From contig NW_004450479.1 of NCBI RefSeq assembly GCF_000321225.1, positions 1,348,164 to 1,412,163 on the forward strand: a DNA stretch of 64,000 nucleotides, in the 5' to 3' direction. Below the pieces are notes generated by a model. That model had not been told where the DNA came from and ran no database searches. It was given only the letters and a program-made list of their open reading frames with translations. The position numbers were made by a program, and so were the translations under genes. Origin of the DNA: Odobenus rosmarus divergens (taxonomy: Eukaryota; Chordata; Mammalia; Carnivora; Odobenidae). Below are positions 39,701-51,100 of this stretch, piece by piece (position 1 is the first letter of the stretch; every line of letters begins with the position of its first letter).

Positions 39701-42700
39701 GCCCCGGGGGTTGTGGGGAGGAGGGCACGTAGGCGGGGGCGGGTCTCCCTCTTTCCAGGAGCTGGCTGTTGAGGGACCTGGGTTCGGCCCAGCGCCTGGC
39801 ACTTTTCTGCTGTGCTTCGTGGGCCATCCCATGCCTCACTCTTGGCGTGTGCTCTGTGTTACTTGTCGAAGGAGGGCTGTAATTCAGGGGTAATGCATTC
39901 TCCCAAATGTCCAAGAAGGTGGCACAGTTTGTACATCCAGGCTGGGCTGCAGACCACCCTGCCCTTGCCGCGCTCTCAGGACCTGCTCCGCACCCGCTTC
40001 ATCCCAGAGTCACCTGTGTCCCTTGTGAATTGCCTTGGCGGGGGCGGCAGGTAGGTATTTGTGAGGCGGGTCATTGTTTCTACATCGTTTGTCGGGTCTT
40101 CGTATGTTAACCCTTTGTCATGTTGCAAACACATGCAAGGCTGTCATTTTCTTTATGTTGTTCCTACAAAGAAGCTGAGATAGTTTCTGATTTCAGAGAT
40201 CCTTTTTTGGGGTGTCTGGGTGGCTCAGTGGGTTAGGCGTCTGCCTTTGGCTCAGGTCATGATCCCAGGGTCCTGGGATGGAGCCCCGCATCGGGCTCCC
40301 TGCTCGGCGGGGAGCCTGCTTCTCCCTCTGCCTCTGCTCCTGTCCTGTCCCTGTCCTGCTTGTGCTCTCTCTCTCTGAAATAAAATCTTAAAAAAAAAAG
40401 AAAAAGATCCTTTTTCATTATAATTTCTGCCTTTGTGATCATATTTAGGAAATAATTCTTTACTCCAAAACTATGTGTATACCTACATTTTCTTCTAGTG
40501 CTTTTTTTTTTTTTCCTCTACGGATTTTATTTATGTATTTGAGAAAGAGAGTACAAGCAGGGGGAGCTGCAGAGGGAGAGGGAGAAACAGGCTCCTCGCT
40601 AAGCAGGGAGCCCGATGTAGGGCTCGATCCCAGTACGCGGGGTCCTGACCTGAGCCAAAAGCAGACGCTCAACCAACTGAGCCACCCAGGCGCCCCCTTC
40701 TAGTGCTTGTCTGTTTATTGTAATTCCATAATACGTTTTTGTATTTATCAAGTAAGATCCTGCATTCATTCAGCTTTTTTAAACAAATGTTTTAATTACA
40801 GGAGATTATGTTTGCTACATAATGGGCATTATTCAGGAACATTTATCAATCAAGAAATTCCTGGGACGCATGGATGGCTCAGTCGGTTAAGTGTCTGCCT
40901 TTGGCTCAGGTCATGATCCCAGGGTCCTGGGTTTGAGTCCCGCATTGGGCTCCTTGCTCAGCGGGGAGCCTGCTTCTGTCTCTGCCACTGCCTGCCACTC
41001 CCCCTGCTTGTGCTCTCACGATCTCTCCCTCTCTCTCTTCCTCTGGCAAATAAATAAATAAAATCTTAAAAAAAATAAAAGAAGAAAGAAAGAAATTGCC
41101 AATAAGAGAAGAGATTCTGAACAACATATTGGCATAACATCCCAGTCTAGGAAAAAGGATTTTGTGGTACCTATGGTACCTGTTCTTTCCCTTGACTTGG
41201 AGGTAGCAAGTCTTGCTCAGCACGAGTGCTGTCAGGACCCGGGTCTGTGGCCACAGTGTCCCCACAAGGGGAGGAGTGTGGTTGGAATGTGTGACCTCAC
41301 GGCACCAGCACCGTGTGGGGGAGAGCGTGCCCAGTTCCGATGCTGAGCTCCTGAGTTGAGATGTGGCTGGTCTGGGTCTCTAACCGCCCCCTCTGCCGCT
41401 ACCAGGCTCTCAATCTCAGGCACATGAATCACCTGTTAGTTCTTGGTGTCCTCATGCGTTGGGGACCCAGTGGTTGTAGACACATGGTTTCTAGCCTGGA
41501 CTGTGCACCACCGGCACCTAATACATGTCAGTTGCCAGTTCTGTATGCATCGACAGACACTCTGTAGGTGCTTATCGACAGGACTGTTTCCTAGTGATTC
41601 TTTGAGAAACTTTGCTCAGAGAACTTGGATTTTTTTCTTTGTCCTGTGAAGTCGGATGAAACTGCTGGTGTCACTTGTGATCCTTCTTGCTGGTTCTTTC
41701 AAGAGAAGAACAATACAGTAGGGATTCCATCTGCCTTTTCCAAGCAAGATGGCGCCCCCAGTCAGTGGAGCTTGCCCTTGTCCTGGCACAAGCACAGACC
41801 GGTCCCAGGACTTCTCCGCGATAGCACGGCAGACATGGCCGCGGCAGGTGCCGGGGCACCGGGGGCCTCAGCCCCGGTCTCTCCTAGAGGCACGCTCCCT
41901 GTGGAAATGAAACCGCTGACGCTTTGTTGGCTGCCAACCTGGGAATTAAGAGGCCCTCCTCCCCCAGCCCGACATCTGCTGACGCCCGTAAAAAGTAATT
42001 GCTTTTGAGATGCTGTATAGGACCGGGGCCTGGCTGGCAAGAACGTCGACGTGGAGGCACAGGGGAGAGATGGAAGTTACCTGTTTCCCCCCGGGGAACA
42101 GAGGGGGATGTAATACCTTTATTTTCTTGGGGAGCAGAGAGATACAGTTGGGTAGTTAAATTTGGAAGAGAATAGCACGACACAGAAAAGAGAGAGAGGG
42201 GCATTTAACAAGAAAAGTCCCCAGAGGGAAAGATTAAAGCGAACAGGTGCTGGAAGAATGTTTCTGCATATTAGAGCTTAATTAGATTTGAAGATGAATT
42301 CCAGATGGGCTAATTATGTACGAGTTGTTGCAGGTTATTTCTTGTAGGGGCAAACGTGTATTTTTGGAAGTGGTGGTTTAGTTTGATTGGGTTTGATTCC
42401 TGCCTCCTACCATATCTCCTCCGAGAAACTGCTGCTTCTGGGGCCCCAGGACCCACCCAGCCAGCTCGTGTCTCGGGCTGCCCCCGCCGAAGCTGGTGGA
42501 GCCACAGAAAGCTGGGCCACCCCGACCGCTGCAGGAAGCAGCGCATGGAGGACAAGTGACTTACCCAGATGGACTGGAGTGTAATTCCAACTTCAAAGGA
42601 AGGCAGACCGATGAAGCGGTGTGTTGTTTCCAGGAATGTGTCCTTTGATGGGGTGCTAATGCTTCCTGCGTAGCTAGCTGGTTAGGCAGATTTGGACCGT

Positions 42701-45700
42701 TTTCTGGGAGGGCAAAGGGGCAAGTTCTGGTTGGCAGCTCTCTTAAGTTGTGAATCGAGGAAAGGTCGGGAAGGCATGGGTAAACTGAGATGTATTACAG
42801 ACTAGGAATTTTAGTTTCTAAACAAAAGGATCTGGGCCAACTAGGACCTCTGGACTTACCGTTAGGATGATAGATTTGCTTCAACGTAGGAACAGCCCGT
42901 GAAGGTTGTCTCGAAAGATGGTGTGCGCCTCTGACGTCCATGGAAAGGTGGGATGTGCCAGGGTGGCCTGGCGTCATCCTGCGGGCCTCAGGGGGATCTG
43001 CTTGGCATCCATTCGGGTCTGAGGGCTTTAATAAATGTAAACTTTTATGGAAGGCCCCATAATTGGAAGTTATGGATGTATAATTTATATATGACTCAGT
43101 GAATGAGTTATATGATGTTAAGTGATGAATTAGATAGAAAATATGACCCCCTCTCACAGAATCTTTAATGAAAAGTGTTGGTTCTTATGAATTTATTTCT
43201 AGAGCTCTGTTTGAACTCAGCATGTTTGACATAAATCAGATATAATTGTCATTTTATGATTAATGAACATATGCTGGCCGTTTTTCCCCATAATTAAACT
43301 TTATGTTCTGTGCATCTAACAGAGCAAAACAAGTTTAGACTTTGACAGATTGTTGGTGGGGGTTTTCCATGTTTGCATATTTGTGTGTGTGTGTACTCAT
43401 TTGCGTGTGTATTTGTTTTATGAACGAACACGTATTAAATCGGGTTTCAGAGGTGTGAGTAGGATCGTTAGGAGCTAGCGTTCAGATCCAAGGTTGAGGA
43501 GTGCCTGTGAAGGATGGAGAGGCATGGGTGTAGTTGGGGGGGGGGGGCGGGCAGGCGGGAGGGAGCCCTGGGCCTGTGTGTTGCTCACCCAGGGCAGTGT
43601 TAGTACCAGGCCTCATGTGTGTGCTGGGCAGGGGGCTGTGATGCACGCTCCCAGTGGAGACTCCCCATTAGCCAGAAGCACGGCTGCTTTTCATCTTATG
43701 GCCATCATACCGAGCTCTGGGCAACGACAGAAGGTGGATGCGTAGCAGAAACATGCATGGTTTCCTTTCTGCCTTTCATAGACTTCGACAAGACTCATAA
43801 TCGTTGACAAGGTAAGACAAACATGTGAAAGACTAACCACATCACTGGTCAGCACACCTTCACTCATGCCGCTCACTTCTGTTTCCTGTTTCAGGACATA
43901 GACAAGTTTGGCAATGAGATCACCCAGCTGGCCCGGCCCCTGCCCGTGGAGTATCTGATCATAGATGTAAGTGTGCGGCGTCTACCACACCCTGGGCGGC
44001 CGGGTGGGGGCCGGGTGGGGGCCGGGTGAGGGTGGCAGCGGTGGCTTGGACAGTTGCCCTTCTGCTTGGCCCAGGACAGGCACCCAGGAAGTAGATGAAT
44101 CATTGAGCTCCTGTCATCCCTGAAAAGCGGGCGATTTTAAGGGCTTTTTCTTCTAGTTTCAGTTTTTTTATTTCCTTAAGTACAACTTAGGGTTTCCCTT
44201 CTCCCAAACTAAAGTGTAGCAAAGGACCACCGACCTGGCCAGGCAGCCTCTGGAGGTCAGTGAGCCCAGCATGGCGCCGTGCGCGGCCTGTGTAGGTGCG
44301 ACCCTGGTCACAGCTCGGCTGTCGGAGCCGGGCTCGTGGTGGGCCCCTCCACCTGAGTCAGTCCCAGGGGCAGCCAGCGTGACTGTCCTCGAGTGAGGTG
44401 GTATGTGTTTTCCTGGGGGGATCTCCAGGAGCCCAGAAGGCAGCTGGCTGCGACACCCGGTCCTGGTCTCGGCTGCTTTCTGGAGGTGTGCTGGGCTCAT
44501 GGAGGTGTGGCCCCAGGCCAGAGGGCAGCAGAGGGCTCCAGCATGAATGCCCAACACATTTGCAGCAATCAGCTCTGTCCCAGGGGGACAGGCGGCTGCT
44601 CATTTCCTAACTGCTGCCTGCCAGGTTCTCTTCGGGCTACATTTGGACTCAGGAAGGGCATGTGATTCAGGCCGTAAAATATCATTGCATTTGGAGCAGC
44701 GGGTCCCCAGGAGCCAAGCCCATCGGTGCTCCATTCCCATTGACAGCTCCCGAGAACGTATTTATTACCTAGGCCGTAAAGGCATCTGTTTTTTAGACTA
44801 CCTAGGGTGTAATTAAGATGAAAACAGATTGATGGAACGTACACTTAGGAGGAGTCGGCATGATTTAAAGCCAGCTTTCTGAGGTCTTCTCTCCCCGTGG
44901 CCTCCCCACCCCTTTCTTTTTACAAAAGAGCCGAATTCTTGCTTAGTGTGCTGTGTCAGTAGAGTTTGGCTGTGAAAGAACATTCTGCCTCATGATAGCC
45001 AAGCTCTCTGTTGTTGTGGAACGAGGTTGGAGCAGTCCCTTGAGAACAGGTGTCCAGACTGGTGTGCTCAGCCCCTCATCAAGCCTCATGAGCAGTCTGC
45101 TGTTTCAGGCAAGAGAAGGCATGGGCCACATTCCCTGGGCTGCCGTGGAGGTGTCCGGGCATCGGCTAGATGACCTGAGACAGGCTGGCTGGGGGGTGGC
45201 TTAAACACAGGACAAGGTGCTGGACGCCCTGCACCCCTCTGTGGGTGTCTGGGATATTCACAGACTGCCTAGTGAACTTTGGTTCTGTCATGCTCTAAGG
45301 GGAGGTTACAAGGCTAACAAAGACGTCTCTTCATCCCACATCTATTGCCTGGTAGGTGTTCTGTGTTGCTGGTCCACCATGTCTGCCTTCCCAAAGCCAA
45401 AGTGCCGTGCCGTCCATGGGCCTTTGTCTCTTCTGCCGTCTCTCTGACGGCGGCTGGAGACTGATAAGGGCTTGTGTGTCTGAGCCTTAGTGGACGTAGG
45501 CACTCGGGGTCATCTTTGACTCTAGAGGAACACACTGAGGCTTAGGATCCGTAGCTGACAGAGGCCACGCAGCCAGTACGTGGCACTGTGGCCAGAGCCC
45601 ACATGGCTGCGTGGTCTTGTCAATAAAAGACCAGCGGGAGGGGCGCCTGGCTACTAGCTCAGTCGCTGGAGCGTGTGACTCTTGATCTCAGGGTTATGAG

Positions 45701-48073
45701 TTCAAGCCCCACGTTGGGTGTAGAGATGACTTAAAAATAGCATCTTTTTTTTTCTTTTTAAAGATTTTATTTATTTATTTGACAGAGAGAGAGACAGCGA
45801 GAGAGGGAACACAAGCAGGGGGAGTGGGAGACAGAGAAGCAGGCTTCCAGCTGAGTAGAGAGCCCGATGTGGGGCTCGATCCCAGGACCCTGAGATCATG
45901 ACCTGAGCTGAAGGCAGACACTTAACGACTGAGCCACCCAGGTTCCCCAAAAATAGCATCTTTAAAAGAGCAGTGGGGCTCAGGTCTCAGATGCTGCTGC
46001 CGGCTCAGCCGCCCTCCAGTGTGCCAGCACAATCACAGTGAGTCCTGGGCCAGCCTGAAACGGCCCGCTGCCTTCGCTGATGCAGAAAACAGACCAGAAC
46101 AACATTTTCATTCTTTAGAAATAGTCCCAAAGGAACCAGAATAGCTACCCTAAATCTGGACGAGGTGTGATCTGCTGCCGCTGGTGTCATATTGTAGAGG
46201 AAAGGCTGTGTCAACTGAAAGGTGGTTGATAGCTCACACTTGGGTGCTTTCGTGGGGAGGAGCACCTGCCAGGGGGAATGAAAAATGGTATTTGTATTGA
46301 TTCGTGCACATTTACCACTGTCCCTGTAGTTTGTATTGATTATGTGTTAGATTTAAAATGCTCTCTGTTGTTACTAAAGCATGTCTGAGCCAAAGGAAGG
46401 GCTTAGGCTCCCCTTTGGACACAAGTTCTTGACTTCAGCCCGTCTGATGGGGAGAGCACGACTCCTGTGTCCTGCACCTCAGAAGCATGGGTTCTCTTGC
46501 TGCCTGGACGTGCCCCAGCTCCACGCCGTGGAGCCGTATGTCCCAAGGGGCCTCAGCAAGCTCTCTGGAGGTCACTGCGTCTCTCAGACCATCACAGCTG
46601 ACCCTGAGAATTCTCCTGGCCTCATCCATTGTGTCCCCAGAGCTCACTCTCTGGCTCCTCCACAGGCGAGGGCCGCTGTGTGGGCAGCTTGGCAGACGGA
46701 AGCCCGGAGGCCGACACACACAAGCTGCCTGCAAACGGCACGATCCTAAAACTTGTGAACAATGATCCTTCATTTTGCTTCCCAGATCAGAGTGTCAGGG
46801 TTTTCATTTCGGGGTATCTTTAACGGGGGACCGTGGCGTCCAGTGGGAAACAGGACTCTTTGGCTGGAGCTTGGGGAAGGGTGCCGTGCTCAGGGCTGCT
46901 TGGGGCACCTGGGGCCGCCCTCACCCCTGTTTGCAGCACAATTTATCAAGGGTTTTGTTTTTGTTCATTAGATCACAACCACTTTCCCCAAGGATCCAGT
47001 TTATACTTTTTCTATTTCGCAAAACCCATTTCCTATTGAAAACCGGGATGTATTGGGTGAGACACAGGTAAGCTCTTTGTCTTTAGAAACATAATTTAAA
47101 GTAACTACTGCTTGTTTGTCTAGTGTCAGTGTTGTCTCTTCAGAAAGTACCAAGCTTTCAAACTCTCCTGATGGATTCTTGTGACGAAGCCCAGCTAGGA
47201 CTTTTTCTGAGACACTCTTGATCACCGAGACATCCTCTGTGGGGCCGGGGCTGACATAACCACAAAGGCAAATCCCCGTAAGGCCACAGGCTTGTGGATC
47301 TGCCAGAAGAGCCATTCTCAGTTGACTTCTTTTCTTCCCCAAACATATTTGTCACCTGTGTCCTCTCCCAACAACTTTTTTTATTATTTGTTTGTTAACA
47401 AGCATCATCTCCTTGTGGAGATGTCACTTCACTGTTTGCTCTGGCTTCCAGCCCTGCCACCCTGTTGCGTTTCTCACGCACGGTCCGGGCCGTGTGGGCC
47501 TCGTGTGGCCTGGCCGCCTGGGCTTTCCAACACGCGGTATGGGTCCTACATAGCATGTCCTGTGCGGTGGTCCCTGCTCTCCGCTGCACACTTGCCTCGT
47601 GCTGCCACGCAGACGGTCTGGGACACACATTTGTTCTTAGGTCCTAATTGCTAACAGGCGTTGCAGAAAAGAATATAAGGAGATTTTCTTGGGAAGTGTG
47701 GTGCTTTATTTGCAAAACCTCTCTGATGCTTTGCTCTCCTCATGGCCCATCTGTGCGGGGACTTGGGGTGCTTGAAGAGGTGCAGAGCCACATCCTGGTG
47801 GCACTCTTGAACCTCCTGTGTTTAGTTTTTTGTTTTGTTTTTTTAAATTCATTTATTTGAGAGAGAGAGCATGAGAGAGAGAAAGCACGAGAAAGGGAGG
47901 GTCAGAGAGAGAAGCAGACTCTCCACTGAGTGGGGAGCCTGATGTGGGTCTTGATCCTGGGACTCCAGGATCATGACCTGAGCTGAAGGCAGGATGCTTA
48001 ACCAACTGAGCCACCCAGGCACCCCCTCTTGTGTTTAGTTTTGCTGACGGTGGGAGTGTTGCATCATCCTCCC

Positions 48074-48116
<43 letters not shown>

Positions 48117-51100
48117 TCACACACTCACACACTCACACACTCCTCGCTGTCCAGCTGTCCGAGGTCAACAGTCCAGCTAGACAGCAAGTGCAGACAGGTC
48201 TTCTAGCCCCAAAGTGAGCCCTTCCCACAACCCACTCTCCACCTGGAGGGGTGGGGGGCATTTTCTGTCTTTTTGAATGTGTCTTCCAGCTGGATCGGCT
48301 TTATACACATGCTCTCTTACACACATCAATGAGCCACAGGTACTGAGAGCATCATCCTGGGAGGATAGAGCCATAGCTTACTTATGTGGTAGCCGCGTGT
48401 CCCTCTGGCCTGGGTCCCCATCAGTGATTATAGATCAAGACGGGGAGAGGTGTGTATCTGCACTCCACATTCAGCTGTGTCTCAGGAGGGGACAGATGGC
48501 TCTCTGGGCTGGGCACTGGGGCTGTCCTGGGACGCTCCTGCTCACTTGCTTCCTCCTGCCTCGCCACTGTAGGACTTCCACAGTTTGGCCACCTATCTAT
48601 CCCAGAATACCTCATCCGTGTTCCTGGATACCATCTCGGATTTCCACCTCCTGCTGTTTCTGGTCACCAATGAGGTCATGCCTCTGCAGGTACAGGCCTG
48701 AGTGTGCGTGCCCGCTGAGCACCTGGCTTTGGGGGTCCCCAGGTGGGGTTTGGCTATAAAGTCAGAGCATGGCTGGGAAGGTGGGTCGAAGTCCGTCTTA
48801 CGTTCTATAGGCAGTGGCTTTTCACAGGAGGCTTACTGGTAGAAAGATGGAGTTTTCACATTAGCATTTGCACTGAAACAGCTTCCTTACGTGTCTGCCC
48901 CCCACAATGGAGGACGGTTTCAGTTGTTATAATTCTGTATTGAGCTCTGTGTCCTCTAGCATGGAGCATTAGAGAGCCAGCAATTTACAGAATTCCTGTC
49001 CTAACAGTGTCAGAATCACGGCCTCTGCTGCTTACTGCTCTCTCCCCTCCTCCTGAATCAACTGTGGTTTTATGGCCTTGGCCCAGAAGGTTGGCTCGCG
49101 TCCAGGCCCTGAGTGCACAGCTGCGTGGTTGGCATTTTTAAGATGCACTGTTGGGAAGAAGAGGGCAGGTGTCTCGGGTGGCGGCTGCTCTCTGAGCAAT
49201 GTGGAGCTGTGGGGCTAGCCAGGGGGCCCTGACTTTGTGCCCTTTTTTCCTGCCTGAGACCCAAGGAGACACTAGAGAGAGGGGAACGAATTCTCTCTGA
49301 GCCTCTGACTTGACACGTTCCCTGAAGGTGACAGAATAGAGGCCTTTCTGTCCCCACTGCTCTCCTGCATCAGGCGGCCTATGGCTGTTCTTGTATCCTA
49401 CTGGGTTTAGCTGGTGTCTATGTTTCGTCCCCAAACTACCCACTTCTGACATTGGACATCAGGCACCCTGAGACCTTCCTTTGGCTTTGCCTGCCTTGGT
49501 AAGCCTAGAGGGTAGGCCCCTCGGGTCCAGGTGCAGCTGCTGCCTGTCCAGTTGGACAGGCGGCAAAAGTCTGGGCTCTTCACACCAGGGCCTCCTCACC
49601 AGTAGACGTGTACTGTTTGGCAGTCACCTGTTAGAAAACCTGTTCTGGGGAGCCCCTGAGAGCCCCCAAAGCCTTATTAGTTCCCCATTATATAAACTCT
49701 TTTAATTCTCTGCACTTTGACCCTGGAGGCCTAGGATCCAGAGACATGGTTGAGAAGATAGCCTGCAGGGAGAGCATGAGGGTGGAGGATGGACCCCGTG
49801 ACCATGGGCACCTGTCCGTGCATCCAGGCCCTCAGGATAAGGGACGCGAGCTTTAGTATCTTGGTGGTTGAGCACACTGGTCTGCTCATGACAGAGAGCA
49901 GTGTAGTAGGGCTATTTGGGAAGAACTTAAATTTAGCTCTAAAATTTAGCACTTGATTTTATAGACTTAAGTGTGTGGCATTTTGTGTTTCATAGTGACA
50001 GCCTATGAGATTTTTTTTAATCGCCCCTGAGGTGTGTCTTGATGTTGGGGAAGAAGAAACTTATTAACAACAGTGTGTCCACCATCGCGAAGCAAGTGGG
50101 AGCCTTCATTTTTGGGTTCTTGCAGGACAGCATCAGCTTGTTGCTGGAGGCCGTGAGGACCAGAAATGAGGAGCTCGCGCAGACGTGGAAGAAGTCTGAG
50201 CAGTGGGCCACCATCGAGCAGCTGTGCAGTAAGTGTCCTCCCCTTCCTCAGTCCCAAGCATCACGCCCTCCCACTCCCATTGCCAGAGCCCAGGGAACTG
50301 GACACATACTCTGCAAAGCTTCTCAGGTCCTAGAAGCCTGACCCCAGATGCATTCTGATGGGTGCTGTGGGCAGTCGGACAAGGACAGGACTTTTTCACT
50401 GCTGCATCGTGCCTGCTGTCAAGGCCACACAGACCTTTGGTACACAGCTCTGTGCTGGCATGGATAGAGAGGGTACGCTAATCATCCAGCCTCTTAGGAG
50501 CAACTTGAAAGTCATTGTTTTGGATAAACAGAAACCTTACATTCACCACAGTGCTGAAAGGTCAGAAATCTTTGGTCTCCTCAGGCTTTTTTTTTTCCCT
50601 TCTTTCTACTGGTCTCAGAGCTTTCTCGAAGGATAAAGAGGAAAAGCCTTCCAGGATAGATTGTCCAGGAGCCTGAGTGACTTCGCTGCCCCAGGGGGAG
50701 CCTTTGTCTTCAGTCCGGGAAACTCCCGGTGCAGGCGCCCCATCAGCCGGGGGCTCCGGGTGGTGGCAGGCTGCTGGAGCGGTCCCTTTCCCTGTGGCTT
50801 TGAGAAATACTGGAATACCCTCGTCAGACAACTTTGAAAATACATATCAAAAATGTTTATCCCATTTTCTCTACGTAGTAGGTTAGATACTAGAGCCAAA
50901 AGTAGCCAAGAAAAACCTCAGTAGAACCTAAGCTACGAGGGAGCCTAGTGGACACTTGTTCTCTCTTGACCCCAGTACCTAGGGGTCCGTGGTCCGAGGT
51001 GCCTCAGTGTTGGTTGTGCTTTGGGTCACGCTTTCCTTTCTACAGTTCTGACCGACACACCAGTTGTGGGGCTGGCGAGATGCGCCATGTGCTCTTGCCC

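Larger units (their letters stand above)
27846..43894 (+). other. NPLOC4: NPLOC4 intron 12 (16 kb)
   Basis: The longest intron. 28.5-36.3 kb is packed with SINEs and antisense old L1; 36.56-37.14 kb is a sense L1 3' end; 37.2-40.2 kb is GC-rich and repeat-poor with no supported feature; 40.2-41.1 kb has three SINEs; 41.1-43.9 kb is SINE-free, with an AT-rich, motif-dense section. No open frame in it resembles a protein I know. Confidence 0.75.

Noticed and set aside
41625..42008. 127-codon open frame in intron 12
   Set aside because: No family resemblance and no matching splice sites; an AAGATGGCG YY1-like word inside was noted but is isolated.
1..48025. tRNA-like A/B boxes in many repeats
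   Set aside because: They are the tRNA-Lys-derived heads of CanSINEs, without a tRNA 3' half or cloverleaf.
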